64,000 bases of DNA, from the NCBI GenBank assembly GCA_949825045.1, contig OX463822.1, positions 2,485,001 through 2,549,000 of the forward strand, written 5' to 3'. A model generated the notes under the pieces. It did no database searches. It was not told the DNA's origin and saw only the letters and a program-made list of their open reading frames with translations. A program made the position numbers and the translations under genes. The stretch is from Argyresthia goedartella. Lineage: Eukaryota; Arthropoda; Insecta; Lepidoptera; Argyresthiidae. Positions 41,994 to 53,715 of the stretch are shown here, one piece after another (positions within the stretch are counted from its first letter, which is position 1; every line of letters begins with the position of its first letter).

Positions 41994-43384
41994 TAATATA
42001 GCTGTTTTCATAAGAATGCAAAATATCACATATCCATTATATTAAATATGCATCTATACCACACGTTACAGTACCTATCAAAATAAAATCTCTTACTCCA
42101 GGCTCAAAAACAGAAACACCAACCGACATTTCGGCGATTTGCAATTTTGGTGTTTTCTTTTTCCTATGGACATTTTTTTTTTGTAAGAAATCGAGAAAAT
42201 TTTCGCTTATCCTTCTTTGTTACGTAAGAGCTCTCATTTGAATGAATCGTGCAACGGGTCTTTTATCGGCTTTATTCGACAGCGAAAAATTTAGGGGTTT
42301 GTTTTATGAATGCTGTCAAAATTCTTCAAAACACACGATGCACCTATTCGATAAAAACCTGGATTAGTTACTAAGCCAAATATAAAATAAAACTTTCATT
42401 AGTTAGCACCATGAATGATCGTGCCCTTGTTAGAACTGTTAAGTTTTGTTTTTACATTAGTATGTTTTTTTGTGTGAGTTTTAGAAATATTCAACAAAAA
42501 TATTCTAGATGCACCACCAAACGAGACGCAAAGTATTATATTTTCTATTTTATATTTCAAATAATTTAACAAGTTGATATTTGTGGCCTAGCATAGAGAA
42601 CTATTACTTAGACCATAAAAATGAGTCACATTAAAACACGCATTTTATACCCCGATTTTCAGTCACGCCGCTAAAATGCCTTTTAGAAGTTAACTCAAAT
42701 CTATCATTCAATCGGATTGTTCGATTACGACCGATGTCTCAAAGTTTTAAGATCATTCAATCTCCTGCCGTGTCGATGTCGTGGCACAGTATTGTACTTA
42801 TTGCACATATAAACGATCTTAGAAGTCAAGTTGAGGTGGCACTATTTTTGACACGTAGTCGATATCGACAGTTTCTAAAAAAATACTTGAAAAAATGGAG
42901 TTTTAATGTCCAGCAATTATTTTAACCTCATATTTTTTTATCACAATCAAAATCAACCTATACCTAATGTCTGATCTCTATTACGGAATCTTCGTCACTG
43001 TTTATTAGGCTTCTCTGATAAAATCCTTAGTATATTTATTTTGTAGTTTTTTAATATTATTTTACATCCAACATTTATTTATTAATCTCTTCAATGTGGC
43101 TTATCTGTTCTATAGGGATTTATTGGAACAGGGCCTCAATTTCAAAATTTATTTTTATTTTTCTGCCTAGTTCTCGTACCTGCGAATGAATTATTAGTTT
43201 TTCATTTCGCACATGACGAAGAGGCAAGCGAAGCTTTTTATTACACAAACTCAAGTACAAGCTTCAACATGAGCAGGATTAAAATCGATAAGTTTGGACA
43301 ATGCACAGAAGTCGCACGGCTCTATGACAAATATGACGCAGGGCCTTTGCGGGTGTAAGAGAAGTATGCAGGACGTCACCTGCT
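41994..43384. other. no recognisable gene
   Basis: AT-rich. Near 43370-43255 the minus strand has an open stretch (LLHPQRPCVIFVIEPCDFCA, then LSKLIDFNPAHVEACT) that looks protein-like rather than random, but I do not recognise it and it runs directly into the duplicated unit at 43385. Confidence 0.4.
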
Positions 43385-43570
43385 CCGCAAAGGTTTCATA
43401 GTCAGAGTTGCTCAGAATGATGTCACGTAATTTTACTTGACAACATATAATTAGGTATGTCATTATGCAACTCTTTTTTGAAACATTGTCATAAGTGTAA
43501 ACTTCAGTGTTAATATAAATATAAACTAACAGTAGGTTTAAAAAGAACAAAAAAGTTACTGAAAACATTA

Positions 43571-43576
43571 TTTATT
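43571..43576 (-). terminator. polyadenylation signal of gene C
   Basis: AATAAA on the minus strand, 52 bases past the stop codon. Confidence 0.65.
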
Positions 43577-43627
43577 TAATAAAACCATATTAAACACCGG
43601 TGACCATTGCGAAAAACATAAGTCAGT

Positions 43628-43858
43628 TTAAAGTTGCTTATAATCGTAAACGAAAGGCTTGAAAGCTCTGTAAGCAATTGGTTGAGCCATAGGCATGAGA
43701 TGCCGGTATCCGGAGCTGACGATAGGCACGTTTCTGTACACAGGGAAGTTAATTGCTTCAGTCTGGATTAGCCGGTATTTACCGGTTTCATCCCATTTCA
43801 CCTCCGCAGCAGCGAACGCTACGAAGCACAGGCAAAACGCAAGAACTACGAATCTCAT
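43628..43858 (-). CDS. small secreted Tyr/Pro-rich protein, family 1 (copy C)
   Basis: 76 aa, signal peptide identical to copy A (MRFVVLAFCLCFVAFAAA), mature chain EVKWDETGKYRLIQTEAINF to PFVYDYKQL. E32Q and P35A distinguish it from A and B. The frame and both ends are intact and the ATG follows TTTTCAG. It forms a divergent pair with gene E, 10 kb away since the retrotransposon insertion in its upstream region at about 45.2 kb. Confidence 0.82.
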   Translation of the reverse strand: MRFVVLAFCLCFVAFAAAEVKWDETGKYRLIQTEAINFPVYRNVPIVSSGYRHLMPMAQPIAYRAFKPFVYDYKQL

Positions 43859-44125
43859 CTGAAAAGAAGAATGAATAGTGGTAAAATGAAAAACTTTATC
43901 AAGTCCTACTTTTCTTGTCTCTCTGAAAACAAATATAATCTATTAAAGGTATAGTGAAAAAAAAAAAAAATTCTCAGAAAGGTTTTCCTTAACGAATCTT
44001 GATACTGTTTCCCATGTAACCGGTACCCCATTTCACACACTTCAAGTTCTTTAATATTTTAATGAAATTACCACTAAAATTACTTTAACAACTGGGGATG
44101 GTTAAGGAAATGATCGTTTTTATAC

Positions 44126-44211
44126 CTTTATACTGTTAGAAAACTTAGACCAGTAACTTCGAAATGCAGAGCACTGAATGATGTTTTTACCGTTCAACAC
44201 CAACTTTTATA
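44126..44211 (-). promoter_or_regulatory. core promoter and exon 1 of gene C
   Basis: TATAAAAG on the minus strand (44211-44204), initiator TCATTC with A at 44179, exon 1 44179-44126 (54 nt). The donor is GTATAA, poorer than in A; an intron 44125-43859 is still the simplest reading. Confidence 0.7.
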
Positions 44212-44536
44212 TATTTTTTATGCCCGCAGAATAATAATTAGCCAATATGGTAACGACTTTCAATTAAAAATCGGCTTAGAACGATAATTGAAATAACACT
44301 TGCGGTTTGTTTATTTTTTTGCAAAACCTTTGAAAATTGGAAGTCCATATCAAATCAGTAATTTACAACTAATTATAAATTCATTGTTTCTTATGTTTAA
44401 GACAAGGTAAATTATCAGACGCGTCGCTTTACGTCCGATTCTCATCCCGACCGACGTTCTCCAGACACACTTGTGCTTTCACGTTTTCAAAATGTTATTC
44501 CCCCAGAATCTTAAGGATAGTAGTCTTGTCTAAGTC

Positions 44537-44767
44537 TTGTCTAAGTCTTGCCTTAAGAATAGAGCATCTAGAGTAAAGGTTGCCGATGCAAACAGTGACG
44601 AGATGGCGGTCACACAATTGTCAAACAATGCTCGGTTAAAATATGTATATTACTTCAGATATAGCTCTGAGAACAGTCTTAATCTGTATAAATTTGTATC
44701 CTGTCTATTCTACAGCAATACGCTTAGTAATGTCAGATTTAAGTTAATGTATAGGCTTAATTCTTAG
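44537..44767 (+). pseudogene. possible RT remnant, unit C
   Basis: Counterpart of 14238-14510 (CLKNRASRVKVADANSDEM). Kept in all three family 1 units; low confidence as an RT trace. Confidence 0.3.
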
Positions 44768-45961
44768 TAATAGCTATATACTTATACAGACGTTATTAAG
44801 CTGTCTGTACTTTATAAATTTTATGGCTGTATAAGATCTATCAACAAACAAAACATAGCTGTATAATTTACAACATGAATAAAGGTGGTCGTCTGAAGCG
44901 ACAATTTGAATTACAGTATACTACTTCACATTTATTCAACTGCTGTATAAATATTATGGCATATTAAATCAGCTTATTGTTGTATGATAGAAAATTAAAT
45001 CCGTCTTTCACTGAATGAAGTGGATAATTCTATAATTATACAGCTATTGGCTGGTTAAATACCGTATTGATATTGAATATAGAGATTGCTGCATTATTTT
45101 GAAAACTTGTGTTTGTTGTGTAATGTAAAATTATACAATCTTTTTTTTTTAAATTGAAGTGGAAAAATAGAAAACGAATGGGTGGGATTCGGCGAACGTG
45201 TTAATTAAAAATATATAAATAATTTATAAATACGCCAAAACAGATATTGATATTTTCTCCGGGCTCAACACCTTCAAGTCTTCTGTCAGTAAATATTTTG
45301 CCAAAGAAATACACGCACATGTAAGCACAAGTAGTTGGTGCACTGCACATATATCCCCTGTTAAACATATTTAAATAACATAATTTTCTGGTAACAAATT
45401 GTTAACATAATTTTGATTTAACATTTTAGATGTAGATTCTAATAAAATGTTAATAGAATAAGATTTTAAATTTAATATTTTTTAATACTTTTTTCCTTCG
45501 TCGAGGGTAGACCGAACAATACTAAAAATTAATCATCTCTCAAGTTTTTATTGTTTTAAATTATAATTCAGTGTTTTTGAGTTAATAGCAATTCGTATTT
45601 CGATAAAGTATACATCATAGTTTGAGTGGTAGTGTTTTTGTTTTTGTTAATACCGGCGTCCCACATCTATCAGCTGTTGGACCGTTAAATCACAACAAAC
45701 AACAGAGGCTTTCAAGAAGACGAACATATCCTATAACTCTGGCGACCAAACATGGACTAATACAAACACAGTGAGTCAGCGCATAGATACTATTATCAAG
45801 TGTCAGTGTCGTTAAGCCTAAAATCTAGGTCTTATTTATTATTGACGCCACAACTGCACGCCATCTATCGGACCATCTAAAACACTGCCGTCTAAGGTAC
45901 TGAAACGCCATCTAGTTTTTCACACTAGCGACACGCTACTATCGACCGCGTAGCCATAGCA

Positions 45962-47116
45962 ATGAAGAAGTGTGGCGGTTGTGGAAAATTCCTCTCAACA
46001 ACAGGTGGCGTGACTTGTACCCAATGCAAGGGAGAATTTCACAAGCAATGTGTTTCCTTGAACGGAGCCGTCCCAAGTAACTGGGTTTGCCCATGCTGCA
46101 CCAGCAAGAAAGGGCGAGTGATCACCAGCGCTAATACCCCAGTGGGAAGATCTGGTGAAAGCAGGCCAAACATACTTTACAACACTGGAACGGAAGAATT
46201 ATCCTCAGGACCTCTTTTCCCTGAAGAAGGTACTTCAGCTTTAGCTCCAGAAGAAGGTGTTCCAGCTCCAGTTCCAGAAGTAGGTACTCCTGCTCCAGCC
46301 CCAGACCAAAACCAAGACAGGAACATTGTTCTTTCCGAGCTGCTGTCAGAGCTACGCCTCCTCCGGTCAGACATGGGAGCAATGCGGAAGGAAATGTCCG
46401 TATTTCGGGATGAGATACTCACACTTCGTACGGACATAGCTTCATGCAAAAGTGACCTGGCTCTGACCAACACGAGAGTTGCAAAAACTGAGGATTGTAT
46501 AGCCGAGATCCAATCCCTCCTCAGTAAGAAAGACGATGTAATAAAGGGCTTACGTGCTGATAACCTTAAACTCACAAATCTCAATAAGGATCAGGAATCA
46601 CGGCTCGTTACTCTGGAACGCGAAGGACAGCAGCAGCAGCAGTGGACGAGGCTGCAGAACGTCGAGTTAACCGGCGTCCCCGAACTCGAGGGTGAGTCTA
46701 CTGTCAGCATAGTGCAGAAGGTCGCCAAGATCGCCGGAGTGGAGCTGAGTGCCGAAGAGGTGGAGTACGCGCACCGCGTGCAGCCGCTGCGCGGCAGCGC
46801 CGGCCGCCCGCGCACGCTCGTCGTGCGCCTGCGCCAGCGACACACCAAGGACAAGCTCATCGCCGCCGCGCGCAAGCATCGCGAGCAGCTGTACACCACG
46901 GCGATCGGAATGCAGGGCGAGGCCAAGCGCATCTACATCAATGAGCACCTGACGATTGCCAACAAAAAGCTTCTCCAGGAAACCAAGAAGAAAGCCACAG
47001 AACAGGGTTACACCTTCACATGGACAAAAAACTGTCGGATATTTGTGAGGAAAAATGTACAGTCTCCTCACATACTGATATCGTCAGTTACAGACTTAAA
47101 AAAGCTTGTAGCCTGA
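45962..47116 (+). CDS. non-LTR ORF1: PHD finger, coiled coil, FP-like domain
   Basis: 384 aa, unbroken. Residues 1-50: PHD-type zinc finger (CGGCGKFL, CTQCKGEFHKQC, W-x-CPCC). Residues 80-120: Pro/Glu/Ala repeats (PAPVPEVGTPAPAPDQ). Residues 125-225: long coiled coil (heptads such as LRSDMGAMRKEMSVFRDEIL). Residues 228-384: FP-type nucleic-acid-binding domain (NVELTGVPELEGESTVSIV, VEYAHRVQPL, TLVVRLRQRHTKDKLIAAAR, IYINEHLTIANKKLLQETKK, FVRKN). It would package the element RNA. GC content rises sharply in 46740-46900, as in the related fragment at 25.7 kb. Confidence 0.9.
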   Translation: MKKCGGCGKFLSTTGGVTCTQCKGEFHKQCVSLNGAVPSNWVCPCCTSKKGRVITSANTPVGRSGESRPNILYNTGTEELSSGPLFPEEGTSALAPEEGVPAPVPEVGTPAPAPDQNQDRNIVLSELLSELRLLRSDMGAMRKEMSVFRDEILTLRTDIASCKSDLALTNTRVAKTEDCIAEIQSLLSKKDDVIKGLRADNLKLTNLNKDQESRLVTLEREGQQQQQWTRLQNVELTGVPELEGESTVSIVQKVAKIAGVELSAEEVEYAHRVQPLRGSAGRPRTLVVRLRQRHTKDKLIAAARKHREQLYTTAIGMQGEAKRIYINEHLTIANKKLLQETKKKATEQGYTFTWTKNCRIFVRKNVQSPHILISSVTDLKKLVA

Positions 47117-47460
47117 CATCATACTCTGTCTATGTATCTCTGTCTGTGTTTTGTTCTGATGTTCTGGTAGTTATAATAATGTCCCCTACCTGTCATTGTC
47201 GTTACAATCAAACACACACACACACATCCATACTAAACAATTTACATACCATCTCACACAGATACCCTTACACATCCTGCTTAGTGGCTCACAACCAAAT
47301 ATCCGATCCCAAGACCAATATGGTCGTAGGGCTAAGCAGGACTATTACATACAAACACGCACGAACAATAGAGAGGAAAGTTTACCTTTGCAGTTGTAAC
47401 GTACTCGGTAAAATACCTTATCAACTGGATCTTCCCTTTAACACCACCATAAGTTCAAAC

Positions 47461-50356
47461 ATGTCAGTAGAAAGTCAGCTTAAAATTCCCTAATCTGCGT
47501 ATATTTTATCAAAATGTTAATGGGCTACGTACGAAGATGTTCACTTTATATAACGGTATTACGGCACTTGACCATGACCTTATTCTTATCACTGAGACAA
47601 AGTTGTGTGAGGGATTTTTAAATGCGGAAATATGTGATCCAGACCGCTATGACTTAATTCGCCGTGATCGTACCTCTGAGACCGCTGGCGGCGGCATAAT
47701 GGCGCTGTGTGCGCCCGCGCTCGCCGTGCGACCCCGGCCCGAGTGGCAACAGGACGACTATGAGAGCATTTGGCTTACAGTACCCGGTGAGTCATTAGGT
47801 AATAAGCGCAACTTACACATAGCGTTAGTATACATACCGCCCGATACTAATCTGCCCCGACGCACACAAAATTTCTTAGATAAATTGGGTGATATTACAC
47901 AGGATAATTCTGATGACCTTTTTTTGCTGGTGGGTGACTTTAATTTGTCGTGTATTAACTGGGACTCAGGATCGCCTTTTTGTACCAAATATGGTACCAT
48001 TGCATTTCAAAACTCGGCAACTAACTTTATAAATCTAATGAACTTTCTTGGTTTTGAACAACATAATAAACTTAAAAATTGCTGCAATAATATCCTAGAC
48101 TTAGTTTACAGTAATTTCTCTATTGATGTGTCCCAGTCTTGTTCACCCGTCGTTGACGAGGACAGATTTCACGTGACTCTCCAGTTGGAATCCTCAGATA
48201 TAGGTATTCGAAGCTTACCCCCTACGAAACTTTTAAAATATCAGTTTAGGAAGGGTGACTATAGTTCCATGAATAATTTCTTTCTGGAGATTGATTGGAG
48301 TGTCCTTTTGGAAGGTACAGTTGACGACGCGGTCTTGTTGCTAAATTCCCAAATAAATGATGCCATTGAAAAATTTGTACCGAAAGTCATAACTTGTAGC
48401 TCACGTCAATACCCCATTTGGTACAGCCGAGCCTTAATTAACATTATCAAGGAGAAGGACAAGTATCACTCTTTTTGGAAAAAATTTAAAAACCCTTCGG
48501 ACTACGATACTTTCTCTCTCCTACGTAGTAGACAAAAACAAATGCAAGAGGAGTGCCATAGAGGCTACATAAAGTTGACTCAGGAAGGCATTAAGGAGAA
48601 CCCCAAACTTTTTTGGTCCTACGTCAAATCTAGGAGAAAGGTTAGTTCCGGTTATCCTCAGAACATGACGTATGACAGTAAAGTCTTAAGTTCTAAACAG
48701 GAAATATGTAATGCTTTTAATCAGTATTTCAGTAAAATGTTCTGTCAGCCCGCTAACTCTTACCCTGACTTGGATCTTTTGGAACCACCCCATCAATTAG
48801 TAACCAACAATATTGTGGTATCATACGAGGACATCTTCAAGATCCTAGGAAAGCTCGATAAAAGTAAGGGACCTGGTGATGACAAAATTCCTCCGAGTTT
48901 GATTGTGAGTTGCGCGGGTTCACTAGCTAAGCCGTTGTCAATGATATTTAATAGATCCTTCCACGAGGGAGTGTTTCCGACTTCATGGAAGTTCGCAAAT
49001 ATTGTACCAGTGCATAAAAAAGGATCTAAGATACCAGTCGAGCACTACAGGCCAATATCCATACTCAATGTCTTCAGTAAGGTGATGGAACAAGTGGTTC
49101 ACAGGCATATATATGGAAACATTTCCTTGAACATTCCTGGTGAACAGCACGGTTTTGTGAGGTCCAGGTCCACAACAACCAATCTGGCGGTGTTTGTGGA
49201 CTCGGTCCTCAATAGTATGGATGGAGGGGGACAAGTCGATGCCATTTACACAGACTTCGAAAAGGCATTTGATCGCGTCGACCATTGCATCTTACTGCAA
49301 AAATTAATGAAATTAGGTATACAGGGCGATCTCTTACGATGGACCAAATCTTACATCAATAAAAGATGTCAAGCTGTGGTCGTTGGTGGATATCGGTCGG
49401 ATCTGGTCATAACAGTTCCTTCTGGTGTTCCTCAGGGATCAATTTTGGGACCCCTACTATATGTGGCATATTTGTACGACATCGGTGTTTGTTTCCATCA
49501 TGCGAGTTTCATACTTTACGCTGATGATAAAAAAGTATTCTCGAAAATAAGGTCGATTCAGGACTGTATTAATTTACAAGAGGATCTAAACCGCCTGTCG
49601 TCTTATTATGTACGTAACAGGATAAACGTCAACGTTGCCAAATGTAACATAATCAGCTTTACCAGACGAATAAAACCGATTTCGTATGAATACAGCCTAA
49701 ATGACTCATGCATTCTAAGAGTACACTCCATACGTGATTTAGGTGTTATCTTGGACTCCAAGCTTACTTTTGAGGAACACATAGAATATATCACAAATAA
49801 AGCTTTTAGAAATCTTGGTTTTATTCTAAGAGTCAGTAAACCATTCACTGACATTAACTGTGTTCGTGTTCTGTATTTTGCATACGTCAGGAGCATACTC
49901 GAATATTGCTGTACAATTTGGAACCCTCAGTATGCAGTGTACATAAACATGATAGAAAGGCTACAGAGAAAATTCGTAAGACATTTAAGTTTCCGTGACG
50001 TATTTCATACCCACGATTATACAGAAGAATGCCGACATCATAACATCCCCAACCTCGAATCCCGTCGTGTCATGTTGGATATGCAGCTGCTGTATAACGT
50101 TTGTCACGGTGTTGTTGATTGCCCGGATCTAGTCGATGCTCTCCTCAAACTGAATGCTCCGAAAACCCGTACGCGTCACACGCCTCTTTTCAACGTACCT
50201 CTGGCTCGCACAAACTACGCTGCTAACTCCATCAGCCGCCGCTTACCACGTACTTACAACAAAATGTTTTCTGAGTTAGACATCTTCCAACAATCGCCGG
50301 GTCTATTTAAAAGGCTCATGACAAAAATGGTGGCGGAAGCAACTGCTGTCATTTAA
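47461..50356 (+). pseudogene. ORF2 endonuclease-reverse transcriptase, one frameshift near the start
   Basis: An ATG at 47461 gives MSVESQLKIP and then a stop (47491-47493). The adjacent frame reads LRIFYQNVNGLRTK, the expected first strand of the endonuclease, and stays open to 50356 (939 codons from the next ATG, 47537). So one base has been lost or gained near 47485. Endonuclease motifs: ILITETKL, ALVYIPPDT, LLVGDFNLSCINW and DEDRFHVTL (the usual SDH is replaced by EDRFH). RT: EHYRPISILNVFSKVMEQ, GEQHGFVRSRSTTT, AIYTDFEKAFDRVDH, SGVPQGSILGPLLY, ILYADDKKVF (catalytic YADD). Otherwise intact, hence young. Confidence 0.88.
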
Positions 50357-51174
50357 TTTAGTCATACATAACCACTAATATCTCTCTATTTCTTACACTC
50401 ATATACACACACACACACACACGCACACACACACACACCCTCACAGTCTCTCTAACACACATTTTCACACTCAAAGGACAACCTCCCCTTAACCTAGTTT
50501 TTTGTTATTTTTTTTTAATTGTGCATTGCTTGCCTATGTTATTATTTTATCTTACCTTTTTGTTTGCCTACCCAATTTCTTGCTAAGACTGTATAACAAG
50601 AGTCCTTAATTGGCCTATGTCAAATATTACTTTTAAGTTCACTGTAATTGTATCGTGCTGTGGACTCAGTTCCCAAATAAACAAATAAACAAATAAACAA
50701 ATAAACAAATATATGTCTCAACTGGTGCATGTGGATGCCTATAATTAAGGAAACAAACAGCTATGTAACATTTAAGAATAACCATTTACTTAATATTATT
50801 GTATTCCTTGTTGGTGTTCCTTAAATAAATGAATAAATAAATAAAAAAAATAATAAATAAATAAATAAACAAGTTTCATTTTTGAAGTTCATGCTATCCT
50901 TGTTTTATTTTTAAACAAGTAATCTAAAGACTTCAGAAGAGGATGGTAGTGCTTTGGTTGTTATTATGGTATGGTACTGAAGAACTATTCCCTTTCTTTC
51001 CTTTTCCCAATATTATTCCATATTTTTTTTAGTTCAATTTAAATTCAAATTTAACTCCAATTATTTATTCAATTCCATTTAAAAGTAGATTTTAATATTA
51101 ATTTTATTTTTTAATTTCATTTTATTGCTGTTATAATTTGTGTATATTGTGTACTTGACCCTATTGTTGCCTCG

Positions 51175-51450
51175 TCCGCTTTGGCTCTGGCACAATATCA
51201 GCGTCACAGATTCGTCTGTGACATTGCTGACTCAGGGCCATTTCATTGTCGCGGGACAGTCACAGTGCCACATAGTGATCCTTACTTTCCATATGTTTGC
51301 TGGATTAATTATAATTATTTTCATTGTTTTATTTAATTTCTTTGTTTTTTTTGTCATACTTTATTTTGTGTTGTTTGTAATTTGTTAATTACCAATAATT
51401 GTACCGAACAATGAATAAATTAATTATCTATCTATCTATCTATCTATAGT
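51175..51450 (+). mobile_element. retroposon 3' end with TTCG-loop hairpin (unit C)
   Basis: Hairpin GTCACAGA-TTCG-TCTGTGAC at 51203-51222, (TATC)n tail at 51426-51446. Paralogue of 33380. Confidence 0.65.
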
Positions 51451-51964
51451 AACTAAATGCATCGCACAGCTTTGGAAAATAAGTCCGCTACCAACAAAGA
51501 GGTAATGTATTACTTTCATTGATGACAAGAAGTCTATTTGATCTTTGCTACCAACGCCATACAGCAATAGAAAGATAAGACTTCTCAGCTTCCCATAAAA
51601 AAAAATGTTTTTTGGCTGTATTTCTGCGTTTTTCCTAACTTTATTTTTACCTGAACCTCCACCGGACTAAGGAAAATAAATGTGAATAGGAATTATTCAA
51701 ACTAGTCGGGCCATTTCAGAGATTTTGTAAGACTAACGTACAGCGATTCATTTTTATAAGTATGGATAAATTGTGTGCTGCATAAATTGATGGGTTTTAC
51801 ACAATCTAAAGTTAATTTTCTACTTTTTACAGCATTGAAATAAAAGAATTTTATTAAAATTATTTTTAATTCTTAGTTCCTAAATTATTCTAAATGTGGT
51901 CCGGACAATTCAAGCGGTTTTTGTGTAGCCCTTTGTCTATTCGTGTGGTACTTTATTCAAACAG

Positions 51965-52345
51965 CTGGAACTGTTTGAACATCTGGATATTTCCTAACAA
52001 ATTTACATGTGTCAAATTCTTGTAAACACGGATAAGTAAGAATTGTATGTTCTTTGAACAGTGGCTTACATGATTCCCGCCAACTTTTGGCCCAAATGTC
52101 TCTGATGCATTTTTGTGCTATAAATACCCTCTGTATGGTTGCAGAATTTCCTCATAATAAAACGCAGTATCTCAAAACAAGAAGAACACATAATTGTGGT
52201 AGACCATAATGCCTGTAATAACATTTATAATAAGTCGTAGACGTTTTAAAGCGAACACGAAACCTATTTATTATTCGACATGTTTCGTCCACCTGTGCTT
52301 CCCAGTCACAGTGTTCAACCTCTAAAAGTCCCAGAAAATTGGTTT
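51965..52345 (-). pseudogene. non-LTR RT C-terminal fragment, unit E only
   Basis: Minus strand reads LGLLEVEHCDWEAQVDETC, then VLL, a stop, GNSATIQRVFIAQKCIRDIW and ACK-region text KPLFKEHTILTYPCLQEFD, typical of the post-thumb region of Jockey/CR1-like ORF2 ('FLG...D..L.W..H', 'WGNS....VF..QK..IR'). Absent from the paralogous place near 37960. Confidence 0.75.
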
Positions 52346-52411
52346 GTGTGACTTGCTATATTTTGTGATTTTTGTTTTTTATGATTAAATTTTGTTATTA
52401 TTGTATTTTAT

Positions 52412-52740
52412 GTAAAGATCTCTGTGGTCTAACGGGTTTCACGCTTGTTTCTCACACTGGAGATGAAGGTTCGATTCCTGACCGTGTACCAGTGAGATAA
52501 TTTATAATCTTACGTACATTATATACAGTGAAAGAAGTATATTATCGGACGTTTAGTGTTTCGGATGACACGTTAAGCAGTAGGTCCCGGCTACTATCGC
52601 TATGTTATAGGGGTGGGAAAACCGCTCCACCAACCCGCACTCAGCTTGGTGGAGAATGGTTTAATCTTAGTATTATCCGGTTAAAGACCTGTCCCCTCGG
52701 TGGAGTCATTAATGAACCATATTTTTTATGTTTAAATCTA
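52412..52740 (+). mobile_element. tRNA-derived SINE (fourth type)
   Basis: Head: CTCTGTGGTCTAACGGGTTT (A-box-like) to GGTTCGATTCC (B box, about 52470). The body includes GTGTTTCGGATGACACGTTA and ACCCGCACTCAGCTTGGTGG. The unit D copy retains only the body, inverted (38330-38507). Confidence 0.65.
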
Positions 52741-53219
52741 CTTGTTTACCAACCTTAGTTGATAATTTTATTAGTTTTGCCTTCGTTGTATTTTTTTAAA
52801 TTTATTCATTGTAAGCCATTCAGTAATTTTATTAAATGTGTTTATTTAGTATTCGAAAGTAGTTCTGTTTTGAGGAATAGCGATATTTTTTATACGGAAT
52901 AGCGTTTTTAAAATGGCCAATTGACAATACCCAGCCTCTTAAATATTTAACTTAATAAAGTGTGCAATCAAAACTTAATCAACTTATGAAATCAATCGTA
53001 ACAAGGAATTTGTTTAAAATAACCTATCGCAACCGGATAAGAGCCGCCGAATTTCCAGCTGTCAGATTACTCTTAGTTCGTTAGTTATTTGCTTTTTATA
53101 CTTACTTTCAGAATTTCACTGTTGTTATTATATTTGACATTGTAGATGGTTTTAGGTACCTTTTTTATTGATAATGAATCTCTCGAAAGGATATAACTGT
53201 TTTTACCTTGTTTAGAATT

Positions 53220-53284
53220 TTCTAATAGCCCAAGCAATCACCGAATTTGTTTATCAAATTCGGTGATTGCTTTCGGTATTAGAA
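53220..53284. repeat. long hairpin upstream of gene E
   Basis: Perfect 18-bp stem AAGCAATCACCGAATTTG (53232-53249) with AAT-rich loop TTTAT and complement 53255-53272, extended by TTCTAATA (53220-53227) with TATTAGAA (53277-53284). At the paralogous place (38660-38715) the sequence is only a weak quasi-palindrome. Confidence 0.85.
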
Positions 53285-53353
53285 ATGACTACAGTGATTT
53301 GAACTTAATCGAGTAAGTAATTAGATGCTGTTTTTAATGGGTTAAATATCCGT

Positions 53354-53419
53354 TATAAAAGGAGATATTTCTTTGAGAGCATCACTTCTCTTTGAATATT
53401 GAAAGGAAATATTTGCAAG
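53354..53419 (+). promoter_or_regulatory. core promoter and exon 1 of gene E
   Basis: TATAAAAG at 53354-53361, initiator-like ATCACTT with A at 53384 (30 bases), exon 1 53384-53419 (36 nt, as in D), donor GTAAGC, intron 53420-53715 ending GTCCACAG. Confidence 0.8.
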
Positions 53420-53715
53420 GTAAGCAAAGTTAGATAATTAATAAAAAATAGATGTATCTCTTGCTTTAAATATACGTAGCATAAAGCTCACACCCCTCTC
53501 ATTACATTGAGGCTGACTTGCGCCAGAAGAGATAGGCTAAATACATTTATATTTCAACTAAAGTACAACACTGCTATGTAAAATGGGAACCTTGCCGTGC
53601 TTGACTACGTAACTTGACAGTGTTGCTTCTAATTGTAGTACCTCTTTCTAGAATATGGAGTAATAGCAGGAGTGGAGTATGGCTCGATCTAACTCTAATT
53701 TAAATATGTCCACAG

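Larger units (their letters stand above)
45228..50866 (+). mobile_element. near-complete non-LTR retrotransposon insertion in unit C
   Basis: Unit B shows the empty site: AAAAATATATAAATA is followed directly by AAACAAGTTTCATT near 33080, whereas here 5.6 kb intervenes. Order: about 730 bases of 5' UTR with repeated CGCCATCTA words (45851, 45911), ORF1, ORF2, then an (AAATAAAC)n tail at 50680-50708. A further 150 bases (GGTGTTCCTTAAATAAATG, then AATAAATAAATA) look like the 3' end of a second, nested or older, element. Confidence 0.88.

Noticed and set aside
46131..47071. Several open frames antisense to the ORF1 at 45962-47116
   Set aside because: They are reflections of the GC-rich, biased codon use of ORF1; none has a motif of its own.
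50398..50450. (CA)n-rich stretch that might look like a short tandem array or CRISPR-like repeat
   Set aside because: Simple dinucleotide microsatellite in a retrotransposon 3' UTR. No spacers or direct repeats of CRISPR form exist anywhere in the window, which is eukaryotic.
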